Source of the DNA: Parasponia andersonii
Taxonomy: Eukaryota > Streptophyta > Magnoliopsida > Rosales > Cannabaceae
Assembly (NCBI GenBank): GCA_002914805.1
Contig: JXTB01000040.1
Location: 363,503 to 427,502, forward strand
Reading direction: 5' to 3'
Length of the DNA stretch: 64,000 nucleotides
The translations under genes and the position numbers were made by a program. The notes below the pieces were generated by a model that saw only the letters and a program-made list of their open reading frames with translations, was not told where the DNA came from and did no database searches. Shown piece by piece: positions 34,979-48,000 of this stretch. Position 1 is the first letter of the stretch. Every line of letters starts with the position of its first letter.

Positions 34979-37900
34979 GGCCAACAACCAAAAATGCAAC
35001 TGAGTCTAATTTCCTCCAGTTGTGTTTTAATGTAGATCATAAAGGGTTATAATGGGTGAAACTATATCTGTATAGAACATTATATAGTTGCGAGAGGAAG
35101 AGAGCACAGTTTGGAGAGAGTAGTCTTGGAGATGGTATTATTAACCTAAAACTTTATAAAGCGTCCACATCCACTTGCATTAAAAGAACATTTCATGTGT
35201 TTTTTGCCCCAATTTAAAATTTAACTAGAAACTTACTCCCAAAAAAAAAAAAAAAAAAAAAACTCAACTGAAAAAAAAAAAAAAACAACTGCAAAAGTGC
35301 ACATCCCAAACTCAAAGGACCCACAAGAAAAGAAAACCTAATTAATTAGAAAAATAATTTAAGCATGGCCCACCCTTGCCAATCCCGTATTGCTTAACTG
35401 AGAAAGTCATGGAGAAATTAGTTAAATAATATTGTACGGCGTTAGTTTTATATATAACTAGAACTCCTTGGAATTTTCTAGTAGAAGACGAATATTGCAT
35501 TACATAAAAATTATAATCATGTTACATTTCGTCCGCTTCCTCTTCTCAAAGCAACCGCAATTAATATATGTGTGTCTAATTATATGCATTGCATAAGCTA
35601 GTGGCCAAGATAAAAAGATGACGCAATTATAATGAGAGTTAACCAATGATATTTACCAGTTTTAATATCTGAAAAAATAAAGAAAAAAATGTTATTCATT
35701 TAATTTCAATTCTTTTTAAGTTATTAACAATATAAAAATTTTGTAGAAATCACTAGCAAATTCTCATGGCTATGTTTTCAAACTTTATTTTAATTGTCAT
35801 ATCACACATATAAAATTACTTGAATATGTTATTTTTTTTAACAAATTTTAAATTTCTTTAACCACTACCCATGGTCCTTACTCCAGCAACAATACTTCCA
35901 CTCACTCGAGTCGAAAAAATTTGACCGTGGCCGAATTTTTGTTGGGTCACTTCTCATAATTGTTCTAATAATTTTTCAACCAGTAGTCGAAAAATTTCAA
36001 TCACTATAATCCAACAATTTTGACATCAGTTGAGCATAGTTGGCTCCTTTTCATGCGTCACCTTCATCATTTTTTACTTTTTCAACTAAGATCGAATTAG
36101 AAATAATTTTAGAATTCTGAAATATTCATTAAATGATATGATAATAAAAATTCTATTTAAATAATTTATAAATTATCATTTTTTTCATCACATGTATTAA
36201 AAAAAAGTCAAAATTAATAATCCATCCAAAAATACAGTTATATGGTGCCAAATGTACCAACCTTAATTTATGAGAAATCAATGAAAGCATCTAAAATTTG
36301 TTTCCACATGTATAATATATACATCGAATATAGAAAATCTAGTAGAGGAAAATAATCTTTAAAAATCACCCCTTTTATTAGTTTGAAGGAGAAATGTGCC
36401 TTGTATACAAAAACGTGGAAATGAAAGTGAAATTTCCAAAAGAAGTAAAATCAATAAGAAATGTCCTACGACATAATTTGGTCGTCAACGAAGCTTCGCC
36501 CTTTTTTTTTTTGAATGAAAATATTTATTTTTTTAAATACCGGAAATCAAGCTAGCTGAGCAGAATGGAATATGGAGAGTAAAGAAGAAGCTCAAGAAAC
36601 ATCTTGAAAAGCAACGAAAGGCCGAGAAACACGACTGGTACAGATTTTTTATTTATGTTATTCATTTTTTTGGGGGGGGGGAAAGAGAGACAAATTTAAA
36701 AAGAAAAAGGGAATTCAAAAAGAAGGATACATTATTATTTACAGTTAAAGTCCTTTCAAACTTCATTGGTTGGATATATTATTAGATGGAGCCTACTAGG
36801 CTCCACTTTCATGAAAGTGGTCGCTATAGTGAGCTTATATTAATCAATGCGATGCGATCAATCAACTTCTCCTTACGTATATATTTATATTCTAAAGATA
36901 AAGTTAGTGTCTCACGTAGTTGTACGATATTAAACATTCTTTGACGACAATGGAGTGACAGTAAATAATATGTGAATGATTAGTACAAATTAAGCTAATG
37001 GTAGTAGTAACGATTAGTGGTAGAGATTTATGGTGTCCACGTAAAAGAGTTTTTTTTTTTTTCTTTTCGGAAGGGAACAATTATTCAATAAACTCCTTAT
37101 AATTGTATTTTTTGTTTATTAATTGTGTTGGTATAAAAAATTTGGTATAAAATTAGATTAAGTAACCATATATATGTCTCGTTTACTTGATTTTAGATTA
37201 CTTTTGTAATATGTGAATTTATATTACTAGGCAGGGCATGACACTAATTCTGCATCGAATTTATGCTCCCTCCAAAAATTGCACTTATTATATTATAGGA
37301 ACGCAATCTACTACTTCAATCACGTGGTACCGAAACAAGAACTTTACAATGGCCTAACTTACATTGAAGTAGTAGTGTCCGAATAATCCGAAAAAAAAAA
37401 TCGAATAATTTTACCAACTGTTAATGAAAAGCATTGATACAGAAACCAAAATCAAAGAAAATCAAATTAAATTTGGTGGGTTTATCATTTATGCGTAGTT
37501 GACAAACCGATATAAAAATACGGTAAATACCAAACTTAAAAAATTAATGTATATGTTTGAGTCATATTATTCTTCAAAAAAAAAAAAACTATTTGTAACC
37601 CTAATTAAAGATATTTAAACAAAATCGGGAATATATAGTCTGTCACTCTCACCCTCAAATCAAGCCACCTCACCAATCTTGAAACGAAAATTCGATTAAC
37701 TTGACCAATTGTGAATCGTAAAACCAAAACCAAATAAACTGAATTAAGCTTTGCTTGTGAGTTTAGGAGGTACTTATAATTCACCACGTCAAATATTATA
37801 TATACTCACAGCATGTTCAAGTGATGCCAATGTATCAACATTATTTAAGTTGAAATTGATGACATTAATATATGTAGTTTCCGGTGTCGTATAAGTTTGT

Positions 37901-38171
37901 ATAAAGATATAATAGTACAAAGTTGATGCCACTCTTGACTCTTCTTACCAAACATGTACTCGATCATCTTTTTCAACGGAAAATAAATAAAAAAGATAAT
38001 AAAGATGAAAGGACATTCAGGCCCATTGAACTCGAAGGAACACCCTAACACGTACGTTGTTCTCAAGACTCGGCTAGCCCCAATCGGAACCAAAGTTTTT
38101 TTCTCAACAGTACACACACTTAAAAAATGTCGAACTTCTAGAGACTACCATTTCCCGCCACCTCATTTCTC

Positions 38172-38179
38172 TATATAAG
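38172..38179 (+). promoter_or_regulatory. TATA box of the first raffinose synthase gene
   Basis: TATATAAG sits 119 bp upstream of the ATG at 38291, leaving a leader of about 85-90 bases if transcription starts ~30 bp downstream. A CACGTACG stretch with an ACGT core lies about 125 bp further upstream (near 38049), a weak ABRE-like candidate. Confidence 0.65.
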
Positions 38180-38290
38180 CCTTTCTCCCTCTCCTAGTTT
38201 TGATCACACTTAACCCAACTCCCAATCAAAACACTTCCTCTCCCACTACCTTCCAAAACCTTCTACGCTTGTGAAAAGACCAATATACCC

Positions 38291-41200
38291 ATGGCGCCAA
38301 GCCTAAGCAAGAGCGCGGCCCTAGACGTAATGGGGGTCATCGACGGTAATTCTGCCACGTCGATCACTCTAGAAGGAACCGAGTTTCTCGCCAATGGGCA
38401 CCCGACCCTAACCCAAGTCCCTACCAATATCATCGCCACTCCTTCCCCTTTCTTCCCCTCCTCCTCATGCTCCTACGACAAGGCCCAAAACACCACGGTG
38501 GGCTGCTTCGTGGGCTTCGAGGCCCACCACCCCAGTAGCCGCCACGTGGTGCCAATTGGGAAGCTGAGGGGCATAAGGTTCATGAGCATTTTCCGGTTCA
38601 AGGTCTGGTGGACCACCCACTGGGTCGGGTCGAACGGCCGCGACGTGGAGCACGAGACCCAGATGATGATCCTCGACAGGAGCGACTCGGGGCGCCCCTA
38701 CGTTTTGCTGCTCCCGCTCCTCGAAGGCCCATTCCGAGCCTCGCTCCAACCCGGGGTCGACGATCACGTGGACATCTGCGTCGAGACCGGCTCGACACGT
38801 GTCACCGGGTCCAGCTTCCGGAGCTGCCTCTACATGCACGTGGGGGATGACCCTTACGCCCTAGTCAAGGAAGCCATGAAGGTGGTTAGAGTCCACCTGG
38901 GTACGTTTCGGCTCCTGGAGGAGAAAACTCCGCCGCGAATCGTGGACAAGTTTGGTTGGTGCACTTGGGACGCTTTTTATCTCAAGGTAACAAACACTTT
39001 GCTTTTTTTAAGCTGAGCCAACAATTTTTACCGAGTAATACTATATATATATATCAGTACTTTCACGCTGAAGTGAGTATAGAACTTAGCCATCTTTTAA
39101 TTAAAAATTGAGGCTCCTCTCATAAAATTACTCATTTTTACCGTAGTAACAGGCTAAAAAGGTCATATTTTGCTAATTTGACTCTCTAATGGTAAAAGGT
39201 ACATCCCAAGGGCGTTTGGGAAGGTGTGAGTGGCCTTACGAAGGGCGGGTGTCCTCCTGGGATGGTTTTGGTCGACGACGGGTGGCAGTCCATTGCGCAT
39301 GATGAGGATGATCATCAAGATCAAGAAGGGATGAATCGGACGGCTGCGGGGGCTCAGATGCCGTGTAGGTTGACCAAGTTCGAGGAGAATCACAAGTTTA
39401 AGGGGTATAAGAGTGTTAAATCAGGTAGTGAGTGTGGTGATTATGAGGGTATGGGTGCCTTTGTGAGGGACCTTAAGGAGGAGTTTAGGACGGTGGAGGA
39501 TGTTTACGTGTGGCACGCGCTATGTGGGTACTGGGGTGGGGTGAGGCCTAATGTGAAAGGTATGCCCGAGTGTAGGGTAGTTACCCCCAAGTTGTCCGAG
39601 GGTTTGGAGACCACTATGGAGGATCTGGCGGTGGATAAGATTGTCAACAATGGAGTTGGGTTGGTCCCACCAGAGAGGGCCCACGAGTTGTATGAGGGGC
39701 TTCACTCGCACCTTGAATCGGTGGGAATCGATGGTGTCAAGGTTGATGTGATCCACGTAAGTTCTCAAGCCCGATCTTTTACACTCTTTATGATCTACGG
39801 TACAATGAGACATGAGAGTAATCTAGTGTTTTATTTGATTTAAAGACTATAGTTTAATAGGAATATATGGACCAATACGCTGGAGTGTCTTCCAAGGCTT
39901 AAAATGCTGAGCCCTCCAGAAGTTCTTTTTACTATGTTCTTTTTGTTTTTCTCTCTGTTCTAATAATTAAAGCGGCTCCCATTTATAAAAAAATTACAGA
40001 AATTAGTAAAAATGAACTTTGACAGATCCAATGTTTGTTTCAAAATGATCACTTAGGATAAATTTTCATTTTATTTTAAAATTTTTAGAAAATTTTAAAT
40101 TTAATTCTTATTTTTTCTTGATATAATTAGTCATATTATTATTTTTTTTCTCTCTCTATATATATATATATAGATTATAATAGTAATGATAATTTATATT
40201 AAATTTAGTTATTGAATAAATAATATATTTACTTTTCCATGTAATACTATAGTACATTATAATTAGGATTTTTTTATTTAATACTATAACACATTGTTTG
40301 ATGTATTCTTTGAATACAATAATTAAAAAATTAGTTCTATTTCTTTTATGGAAAATTAGTGCACTATATGCACTAACTTGCGTGAAAAATTAATTCAATT
40401 TTAATAATTATCCAAAATATTGTATTCGATTATCAAAGTTATCAAATAGCTCCATATAACATGATACATACAGCATCTATTTTTTACGTGTATTAATTAA
40501 GTTTATTCCTTTTATAAGAACCACTCACATTTTTTTTATTTGACTAATAAATAAAATAAACTAAACGTAAAAGGTATACTTTTATTCACTAATCATAAAA
40601 GACAATTCTAAAAATTAATGCATTATACATATATAATAAATACTGTCATATCACATTCTTAGAAATTAAGAATTAAATCAAATACTACATATATTTGTTT
40701 TAGTACTAATATGTATATGGCCATGACACTTTCCAAAACTCATATTAAGACATAAATAAATAATTCTATACAATTTTACATGCATATCTAATCATTTTCC
40801 TTCTGAACATACAATATACATTTGAGAAATATATTAATTCTGAACCAGAGAGAAATGTTAAAAATTTGATAGCTTTATTGATCAGTATTTTATTTTTAAA
40901 ATTTAAAAAAAAATTTATTTTTTTTACAATGAAAAATTTCTAAGTTAACTCTTTTTTTTTTCATGATATGATTGGTTATATTATTATTTTGCTATGCTAT
41001 TATTAGTCCTAATATATATAGATTATAAAATATAATTTAATAGTAACGATAGCTTATATTAAATTTAGTTAATTTAGTTACGTATAATAGCCCAGACAAC
41101 TGTTATGATGGACTCTAAATTTCAAAGGTAAATTTTTTTGGACATTTAAAATTTTTTTAAGGACCAAATATATGATCGTTTACAAATTTGACAACTTTGA

Positions 41201-41540
41201 CGGAGTTCCATTGCTTCCCATATGTAAATATTGGAAAACTTCTAATACTATGATTTATTTATTTATTTTTAAAAAATGTAAGTTTGTTTCTCTTATCTCT
41301 TTCCTGAATTGTTACGTTTAAGTTTTTAAACTTTTTGTTTTTTCAAATTAACAAATAATTGTCCTTATTTTAATACATTTATATTTGAAACTAGAGATAA
41401 TATATTCTCTTTAATTCATTAAACCAAATCTACAAGTTAGGGTAGATGTATTCTTCAACAGTACTATTGAAAAACAAATATAGAAGAACAAATAGCACTT
41501 CTAATTCTAATTTATTGTTATAATAAAAGTCAGTTACTAC

Positions 41541-41590
<50 letters not shown>

Positions 41591-43214
41591 CATTCATATA
41601 TTCTAATGGTGATTATTCTAAATTTTAAAACAAGTATGTTTTTAAGATTTTATTGCTTTTGATTTCCTTTAGAGTTTTGTACGTTGCTTTCAATTTACTT
41701 TTGACATGTATTAAACCACTATTATGTAAATTTAACTAGATTGTATTTAAACGTTTGATATAAAATTTATAAATACCAACAATCTCATATAGTATAAAAG
41801 CAATCTCGTATAGTAAGCATTACTCTAAAAATTCAAAATTACATATTGTCTATTTAGACAACTTCTTCTATCTTTTATCAATATATTTATCTAATTTAAA
41901 TAACATCAATAAAATAAAAAAAAATCTTGTTATAATTAACATATAACTTCAAATTACAATTCTAAAATACTAATATCAAGCCGCGCAAAGCACATGATAA
42001 CTACTAGTTTTTATATAATGCTAAGCATGCACCACATATTTTATTTTTTTAGCATCTTTTGGTCCAAATAGAAGGGAATTGTTGAATTTACCATGTGCCA
42101 CATCATCATGTCGAGTCCACTCGTAAGTCTTCTACGGAATGTGAAATTATTAGTGTATTCCATTGCATTTTCAAATGGAAGTAAAATTAAAAGCCCAGAT
42201 TACAATTGCGATATGGTAATTGCAATTGCAGGGTTAAAAGTCAACTCTTTCAACCCATAGTATTTTGTCGGTTTCGAGTTCGCTGTTGGTGTCCGTACTC
42301 CGTAGGTAAGTGTACAAGGGCCTTGCTAGTACTGTATATATCTAAGTTCATGGGATCATAGGTGGTAGGCCTGGTAACAAGATAGTGAATAATGGTCACG
42401 GATATTCTCTTACTCACCATGTAGCTCTCTAAATGCATACATTACACTCTTCTTCTTCTTTTTTATTTATTTATTTAATTTGATTTGTCACTTAAAATAC
42501 CTCTTCTTTAATATCATATAGCTTTCAACTACCATATATAACCTGCTACTTCTCCACAAATACTAATTCGTTAATTGTTATTAGGGTGAAAGGCTTTAAC
42601 AATATTGTACGAATTGAGTAGAGCATAGCATAGCGTAAGAGTTGTAAATATTTTAAGAGAAATACAAGAAATACAAAGTTTATATTCACTTAAATTCTTT
42701 TATTTTTACCATTTTTGTCTCAAAAATTTATACTGAGTCATTTCTTGAGTATTGGTAGAATGCGAGTCATTTCTTGAGTATTGGTAGAATGCGATGGATT
42801 CTGATAAATGTCGCACGATTATCTAGTTTGAGATTAGGTATAATCTCATAATCTCTTATGATTAAATGTCGTATCCAAACTAAAGATCTTCATTGATTCT
42901 AATTATAAAACTATATAAACATTAATATATGCGTAAGTCATCTACAAAATGAAGGTACGCTGACCGTCGTTTTACTTGCGGTACTACAGTTGCTTGAGAT
43001 GTTATCGGAGGAATTTGGCGGTCGAATTGAGCTAGCCAAAGCTTATTACAAAGCATTAACAGCCTCCGTCAGAAAACATTTCAAGGGAAATGGAGTCATT
43101 GCCAGTATGGAACATTGCAACGATTTCATGCTCCTTGGAACAGAGGCCATAGCTCTTGGACGAGTTGGTATGTTTATTTATTCAAATGTACCTTAAACTT
43201 TTCAAACAAATTTA

Positions 43215-43280
<66 letters not shown>

Positions 43281-44379
43281 GAGTCACTAGTAATGTCTGA
43301 ATTTGAAACTACGTTGTATATAAAGGAGATGATTTTTGGTGCGTCGACCCTTCTGGCGATCCAAACGGTACTATTTGGCTCCAAGGATGCCACATGGTGC
43401 ATTGTGCTTATAATAGCCTTTGGATGGGGAATTTCATACACCCAGATTGGGACATGTTCCAATCAACTCACCCTTGTGCCCAATTCCATGCTGCTTCAAG
43501 GGCCATCTCTGGAGGACCCATCTATGTGAGTGACTCAGTTCGAGAACACAACTTTGAGTTGCTCAAAAGCCTAGCTTTGCCAGATGGAACTATTTTAAGA
43601 TGCCAATATTATGCTCTTCCCACCAGAGATTGCCTCTTTGAAGACCCTTTACACGATGGGAAAACCATGCTCAAGATTTGGAACCTTAACAAAGTAAGAC
43701 GTTAATCTTGATCATCATTCATTTTCCAATTGACAATTTCTTATTGGTCCAAATACGCATTTTCGGGCTACTGACTGTTCATATTTTTGCTTCTTACTTA
43801 CGTATGCAACAAAAGTTTACTGGAGTTTTGGGACTCTTCAACTGTCAAGGAGGAGGGTGGTGCCCTCAATCCAGGCGAAACAAAAGTGCTTCCGAGTTGT
43901 CTCGCTTGGTAACCTGTTTGGCAAGCCCGAAAGACATTGAATGGAAAGCTGGGAAAAACCCAGTTCCGATGGAAGGAGTAAATGTGTTTGCAGTTTACAT
44001 GTACAAAGAAAAGAAGCTGAAACTGTTGAAGTCTACAGAGAATATAGAGGTCTCACTTGAGCCCTTCACCTTTGAGCTCCTCACTGTTTCCCCAATAGCA
44101 GTTCTGCCCCGAAATTTAGTCCAATTCGCTGCGATTGGGTTGGTGAACATGCTTAATACCGGTGGCGCAATTCAGTCTCTGGAGATCGATGATGATGAGA
44201 ACTTGGTGAGAATTGGAGTTAGGGGAAGTGGAGAAATGAAGGTGTTTGCTTCTGAAAAGCCAGCGGCTTGTAAGATCAATGGGGCTGGAGTGAAGTTTGG
44301 TTATGAGGATAACATGGTCAGTGTTCAAGTTCCATGGCCATATTCTTCAAGAGAATCTGTTGTAGAGCACTTGTTTTGA
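38291..44379 (+). CDS. RS5: Raffinose synthase (galactinol-sucrose galactosyltransferase)
   Basis: Transfers galactose from galactinol to sucrose to make raffinose, in the cytosol. Exons are 38291-38986, 39199-39756, 42990-43167, 43326-43693 and 43816-44379. All introns are GT-AG, giving 787 residues, the usual length of RS5-type enzymes. The sequence closely matches the RS5 family: FRFKVWWTTHWVGSNGRD, RPYVLLLPLLEG, FGWCTWDAFYL, VDDGWQSI (about 257-264), WHALCGYWGG, GVKVDVIH (Asp415, the expected GH36 nucleophile), EHCNDFM, GDDFWC, QSTHPCAQFHAASRAISGGP, LFEDPLHDGKTMLKIWNLNK and NCQGGGW. It lacks the ~80-residue insert of stachyose synthases. Exon 1 is unusually GC-rich for this window. Intron 2 is 3.2 kb and holds repeats. 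No disabling change was seen. A tandem copy follows 670 bp downstream. Confidence 0.96.
40050..41075. repeat. Direct duplication inside raffinose synthase intron 2
   Basis: About 40050-40225 and about 40880-41075 share an ordered set of AT-rich stretches ending in TATATATAGATTATAA, AATAGTAA(T/C)GATA and TTATATTAAATTTAGTTA. They lie ~860 bp apart, in the same orientation and diverged. They may be two related insertions or a duplication around an insert. Confidence 0.5.
41532..42006 (+). mobile_element. Possible small Helitron in raffinose synthase intron 2
   Basis: The right end reads GCCGCGCAAAGCACATGATAACTACTAG followed by T. A GC-rich imperfect stem (GCCGCGC/GCACATG) sits about ten bases before CTAG and a T, the classic 3' end of Helitrons. 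The left end is uncertain: a TCAGTTACTACTATATATA at about 41530 starts with TC but is not preceded by A. A (TA)n run (41551-41587) follows it. There is no coding capacity, so it would be non-autonomous. Confidence 0.4.
42735..42792. repeat. 29-bp exact tandem duplication in intron 2
   Basis: GAGTCATTTCTTGAGTATTG plus nine more bases is repeated once without change (42735-42763, 42764-42792). This is a recent slippage or repair event 200 bp before exon 3. Confidence 0.9.
43214..43278. repeat. (CATA)n(TA)n microsatellite in intron 3
   Basis: A CATA run followed by a TA run fills much of the 158-bp intron between exons 3 and 4 and ends 47 bases before the acceptor. It is likely polymorphic in length. 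Confidence 0.9.
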
Positions 44380-45049
44380 AAATGGAAATGAATGTTTTCC
44401 TTATTAAAATTTGAAATAAATTAAGAGATATTTGCCACTTTTGAGTCTGACTTGTGTAATTAGAAACTAGAAGTCCCTAACTAATTGACGTGGACTCTAG
44501 CTAAAGAAAGTACTAAAGCTCCATATATAGAGTACATCTCTAAAAATGATGTACTTTAGTAATCGTTTCATGTAATTCTTAGTGAATTTTAAACTAAAGA
44601 ATCCAAAAACAGAGTGATCTCCAATTGAAATTCAACTCATGTGAAAGGCTGTCTAATTAAAACCAAAGCAAACTAGAGATATGTTCATTGCTATTGTTTT
44701 TCTAAACATTTGCTAGTACCATAATTATTTTACGTTTCTCTCAAAAGATTTCAAGCTCTGGTGACGTGAGCCATGAATAATATGATTTGTATTACGTGAA
44801 CAGAGGTCACAAAAAAACAGTTGCTAAATATTGAGAATTTTGAGAAATTTACTTGTATTTATCACAAAAAAAGATATAAAATTAAAACTAGCTCTCTAAG
44901 TTCTCGAATACACACACTTTGTTTCCACATTCCACTTCTAGACTCCACTATATTTCTCCTAGTTTCTACACTAAACGCATCAAGCACAACTACCTAAAAC
45001 TCTTGACCAAGCTTATTCGTAAAGACCACACCAGAAATATTATTATACG
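44380..45049. other. Spacer between the two raffinose synthase copies
   Basis: 670 bases hold the 3' UTR of the first gene (AATAAA-like ATTAAAATTTGAAATAAA near 44403-44420) and the promoter of the second. Several TATA-like stretches occur (for example TATATTTC near 44949), about 100 bp before the second ATG. No additional gene was seen. Confidence 0.5.
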
Positions 45050-48000
45050 ATGACTTCAAGCTTAAGAAACAAGACCACCACTACTACTGCCGCTGATGAC
45101 GTAACACTGCCCGGAGATGACGTCAACAGCGATGTACGGATGACGATAACGCTAGAAGGGTCAAAATTTCTCGCCAATGGGCACCCAATCCTCACCGACG
45201 TCCCTCCAAATATTCGAACTTTCAATAAAGATTACCACATCAACATGGCGGGTTCGGGTTGCTTCGTGGGCTTCGACGCCGGCGAGCCCCGAAGCCTCCA
45301 CGTGGCAACCATCGGCAAGCTCAGGGGGAGAAAGTTCATGAGCTTGTTCAGGTTCAAGCTATGGTGGACCACTCACTGGGTCGGGACCAGAGGAAACGAC
45401 GTGGAGAGCGAGACCCAGATGATGGTCTTGGACAAAAGCCACTCGGGTCGCCCTTACGTTCTCCTACTTCCACTCCTCGAAGGCCCATTCCGAGCCTCCA
45501 TCCAGCCCGGGCCCCGAGACGATGACCGCGTGGACATCTGCGTCGAGAGCGGGTCGACACGAGTCACCGGGTCGAGGTTCCGGAGCTGCCTCTACATCCG
45601 GGTGGGGTCGGACCCGTACGTCCTGGTGAAGGAGGCCATGGAAGTGGTCAGAGCTCACATGGGTAGCTTTCGGCTTCTCAGGGAGAAAACCCCACCTGGA
45701 ATAGTTGACAAATTTGGCTGGTCAACGTGGGACGCCTTCTACAAAAAAGTCAACCCAAGGGGTGTTAGAGAAGGGGTGAGGGCCCTCTCCGAGGGGGGCT
45801 GTCCTCCGGGGATGGTCCTAATCGACGACGGGTGGCAATCCGTGTCACAAGAGGAGTAGGGCCAAAAGTTCTCACACGAGGAGGACAAGAGGCGCAAAGC
45901 CCCCGAGGGACTATACGGATTGGACAAGTTTGAAGAGAATCGTAAGTTCAAGGGGTATAATAGTCATTTCAGGTCGGATGACGAGGGCATGGGTGCCTTT
46001 GTGAGGGACTTAAAGGAGGAGTTTAGGACAGTGGAGTCTGTTTACGTGTGGCATGCATTTGGTGGGTATTGGGGTGGGGTCACCCCGGCGACACCGGGGA
46101 TGCCGGAGTCAAAGGTGGTGAGGGTGAAGTTGTCAAAAGGTGTGGAGAAAATGATGGAAGATCAAGCCATGGGCAAAATGGTCAAAGACGGATTTGGGTT
46201 TGTTTCGCCCGAGTTGGCTACCGAGTTGTACGAAGGGATGCACTCGTTGCTTGAATCGGTGGGGATTGATGGTGTCAAGATCGATGCCATGCATGTAAGA
46301 CTATATATCTGCTAAAGCCTAAAACTATACTGTATCTCCTCTATGTACATATTATAGCCACTGGAGAGGCACCATTTCCGCGCTCCGTTTATCATATTGA
46401 ATTTTTTTTTTTTTTAAAGTAATTGTCATATTAATAGTTATATACACTTTATGTTTTAAAAATAAGCGCAACTTTTTTTTTTTTTTTAAGGGTAGTAACT
46501 TTGCAAAACTATAATGTGGAAAATCTTCGTCTCGTTTTTGGATTTATATTTTTCTTTCTCAACTTTTGTGATCTCATTATGATTAAGTTCTCTAAGTATC
46601 TCCGATTCTCACTGATTCCTAATCTTCTACTTTTTGAATAGAATTTATAATTAGAGAATGAAAAATAAATAAATAGTGACACCCTCTTGGACTAAAATAT
46701 GATCGAAAGATCAATGTAATTTTCCCTATATATATATATATATCGAAATCAAATAACTGATTGCTATGTTGGAGGTGATTCATAATTAAATGAAAACTTA
46801 ACGATCAAAAATTATATTTGGTTAAATTTGACTAGTAGAGGCGGTGTCTTTGTAAATTTGAAGTATCATCATTTTGTCCTTGAACATCATTATAATTATT
46901 ACATAAAACATAAGAATGGCATTGCAATTTTCTTTGCAAATTTTATGAATAAAAGTGTTAAATACAATAACAAATGATTGGGCTGGTGAACTTCCCTTAC
47001 AAGTAACACACAAAAAATTAAGTTAAGATGGTGTACTCCTTTTTTTTTTTTTTTTTTTTTTCCGAACTAGCAATGGTGTGTATTTGAATTATGAGAGTTT
47101 TGAAACCACATGCATGCATTAATTATAATAATAGAATTGTTCTTTTTTTTTTCCCCGCAGTAATGAATAAAATGTAAATATTTGTTTTGTGTACCTTGAA
47201 AATTTCAAAATAAGCAGAACTACTCTATCCTAGTCCATTTGTGTGTCTGCTCTAATATGATATGGTTCAGTTGCTCGAGTTAGTATCGGAGGAACATGGT
47301 GGCCGAGTTGAGCTAGCAAAAGCTTATTACAAGGCACTAACAGCCTCTATCAGAAAACATTTCAAAGGGAATGGAGTCATCGCCAGTATGCAGCAGTGTA
47401 ACGACTTCATGTTCCTCGGAACAGAGGCCATTTCCCTCGGACGCGTTGGTATACATTTTCTTTTCTTTTCCTCCACTTTCTCCCTAACCAAACAGAACTT
47501 TTAAAGGAACATTACTTATGCAATCATACACACAGGGGATGATTTTTGGTGCATTGACCCTTATGGGGATCCAACTGGAACCTTTTGGCTTCAAGGTTGT
47601 CACATGGTGCATTGTGCCTTTAATAGCCTTTGGATGGGAAACTTCATACACCCAGATTGGGACATGTTCCAATCGACTCACCCTTGTGCCCAATTTCATG
47701 CTGCTTCAAGGGCCATCTCGGGTGGACCAATCTATATAAGTGACTCAGTTGGAGAACACAATTTTGAGTTGCTTAAAAGCTTGGCTTTGCCAGATGGGTC
47801 TATTTTGAGATGCCAATACTATGCTCTTCCCAGTAGAGATTGCCTTTTTGAAGACCCTTTACATGATGGAAAAACCATGCTCAAGATTTGGAACCTCAAC
47901 AAGGTAATGACATTATTTTTGGGGTTTCAATTATATTGCCCTCTATCTGTTTGCATAAATGCCTGAATGGTTTTTTTTTTTTTTTTTGGTTTACTTGTTA

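Larger units (their letters stand above)
33651..38170. other. 4.5-kb gene-free region upstream of raffinose synthase
   Basis: No exon was found on either strand. Contents include a (GA)n microsatellite at 34180-34245, an exact 51-bp duplication at 34877-34978, and A runs near 35241-35260 and 35271-35285. Small palindromes such as GGAGCCTACTAGGCTCC (36787-36803) also occur. The last few hundred bases are the promoter of the raffinose synthase gene. Confidence 0.5.

Noticed and set aside
38465..38839. Long minus-strand open frames opposite raffinose synthase exon 1
   Set aside because: They are shadows of a GC-rich, clearly conserved plus-strand exon. They show no known motif and no exon structure.
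45354..45658. Minus-strand and alternate-frame open frames in the second raffinose synthase
   Set aside because: Same reason: they overlap a recognisable GH36 exon in another frame and are rich in Arg/Pro/Ser from GC skew.
45857..45859. Programmed readthrough or selenocysteine at the TAG
   Set aside because: TAG is not a selenocysteine codon, the following bases do not fit the known readthrough context, and neighbouring RS proteins do not need such a mechanism.
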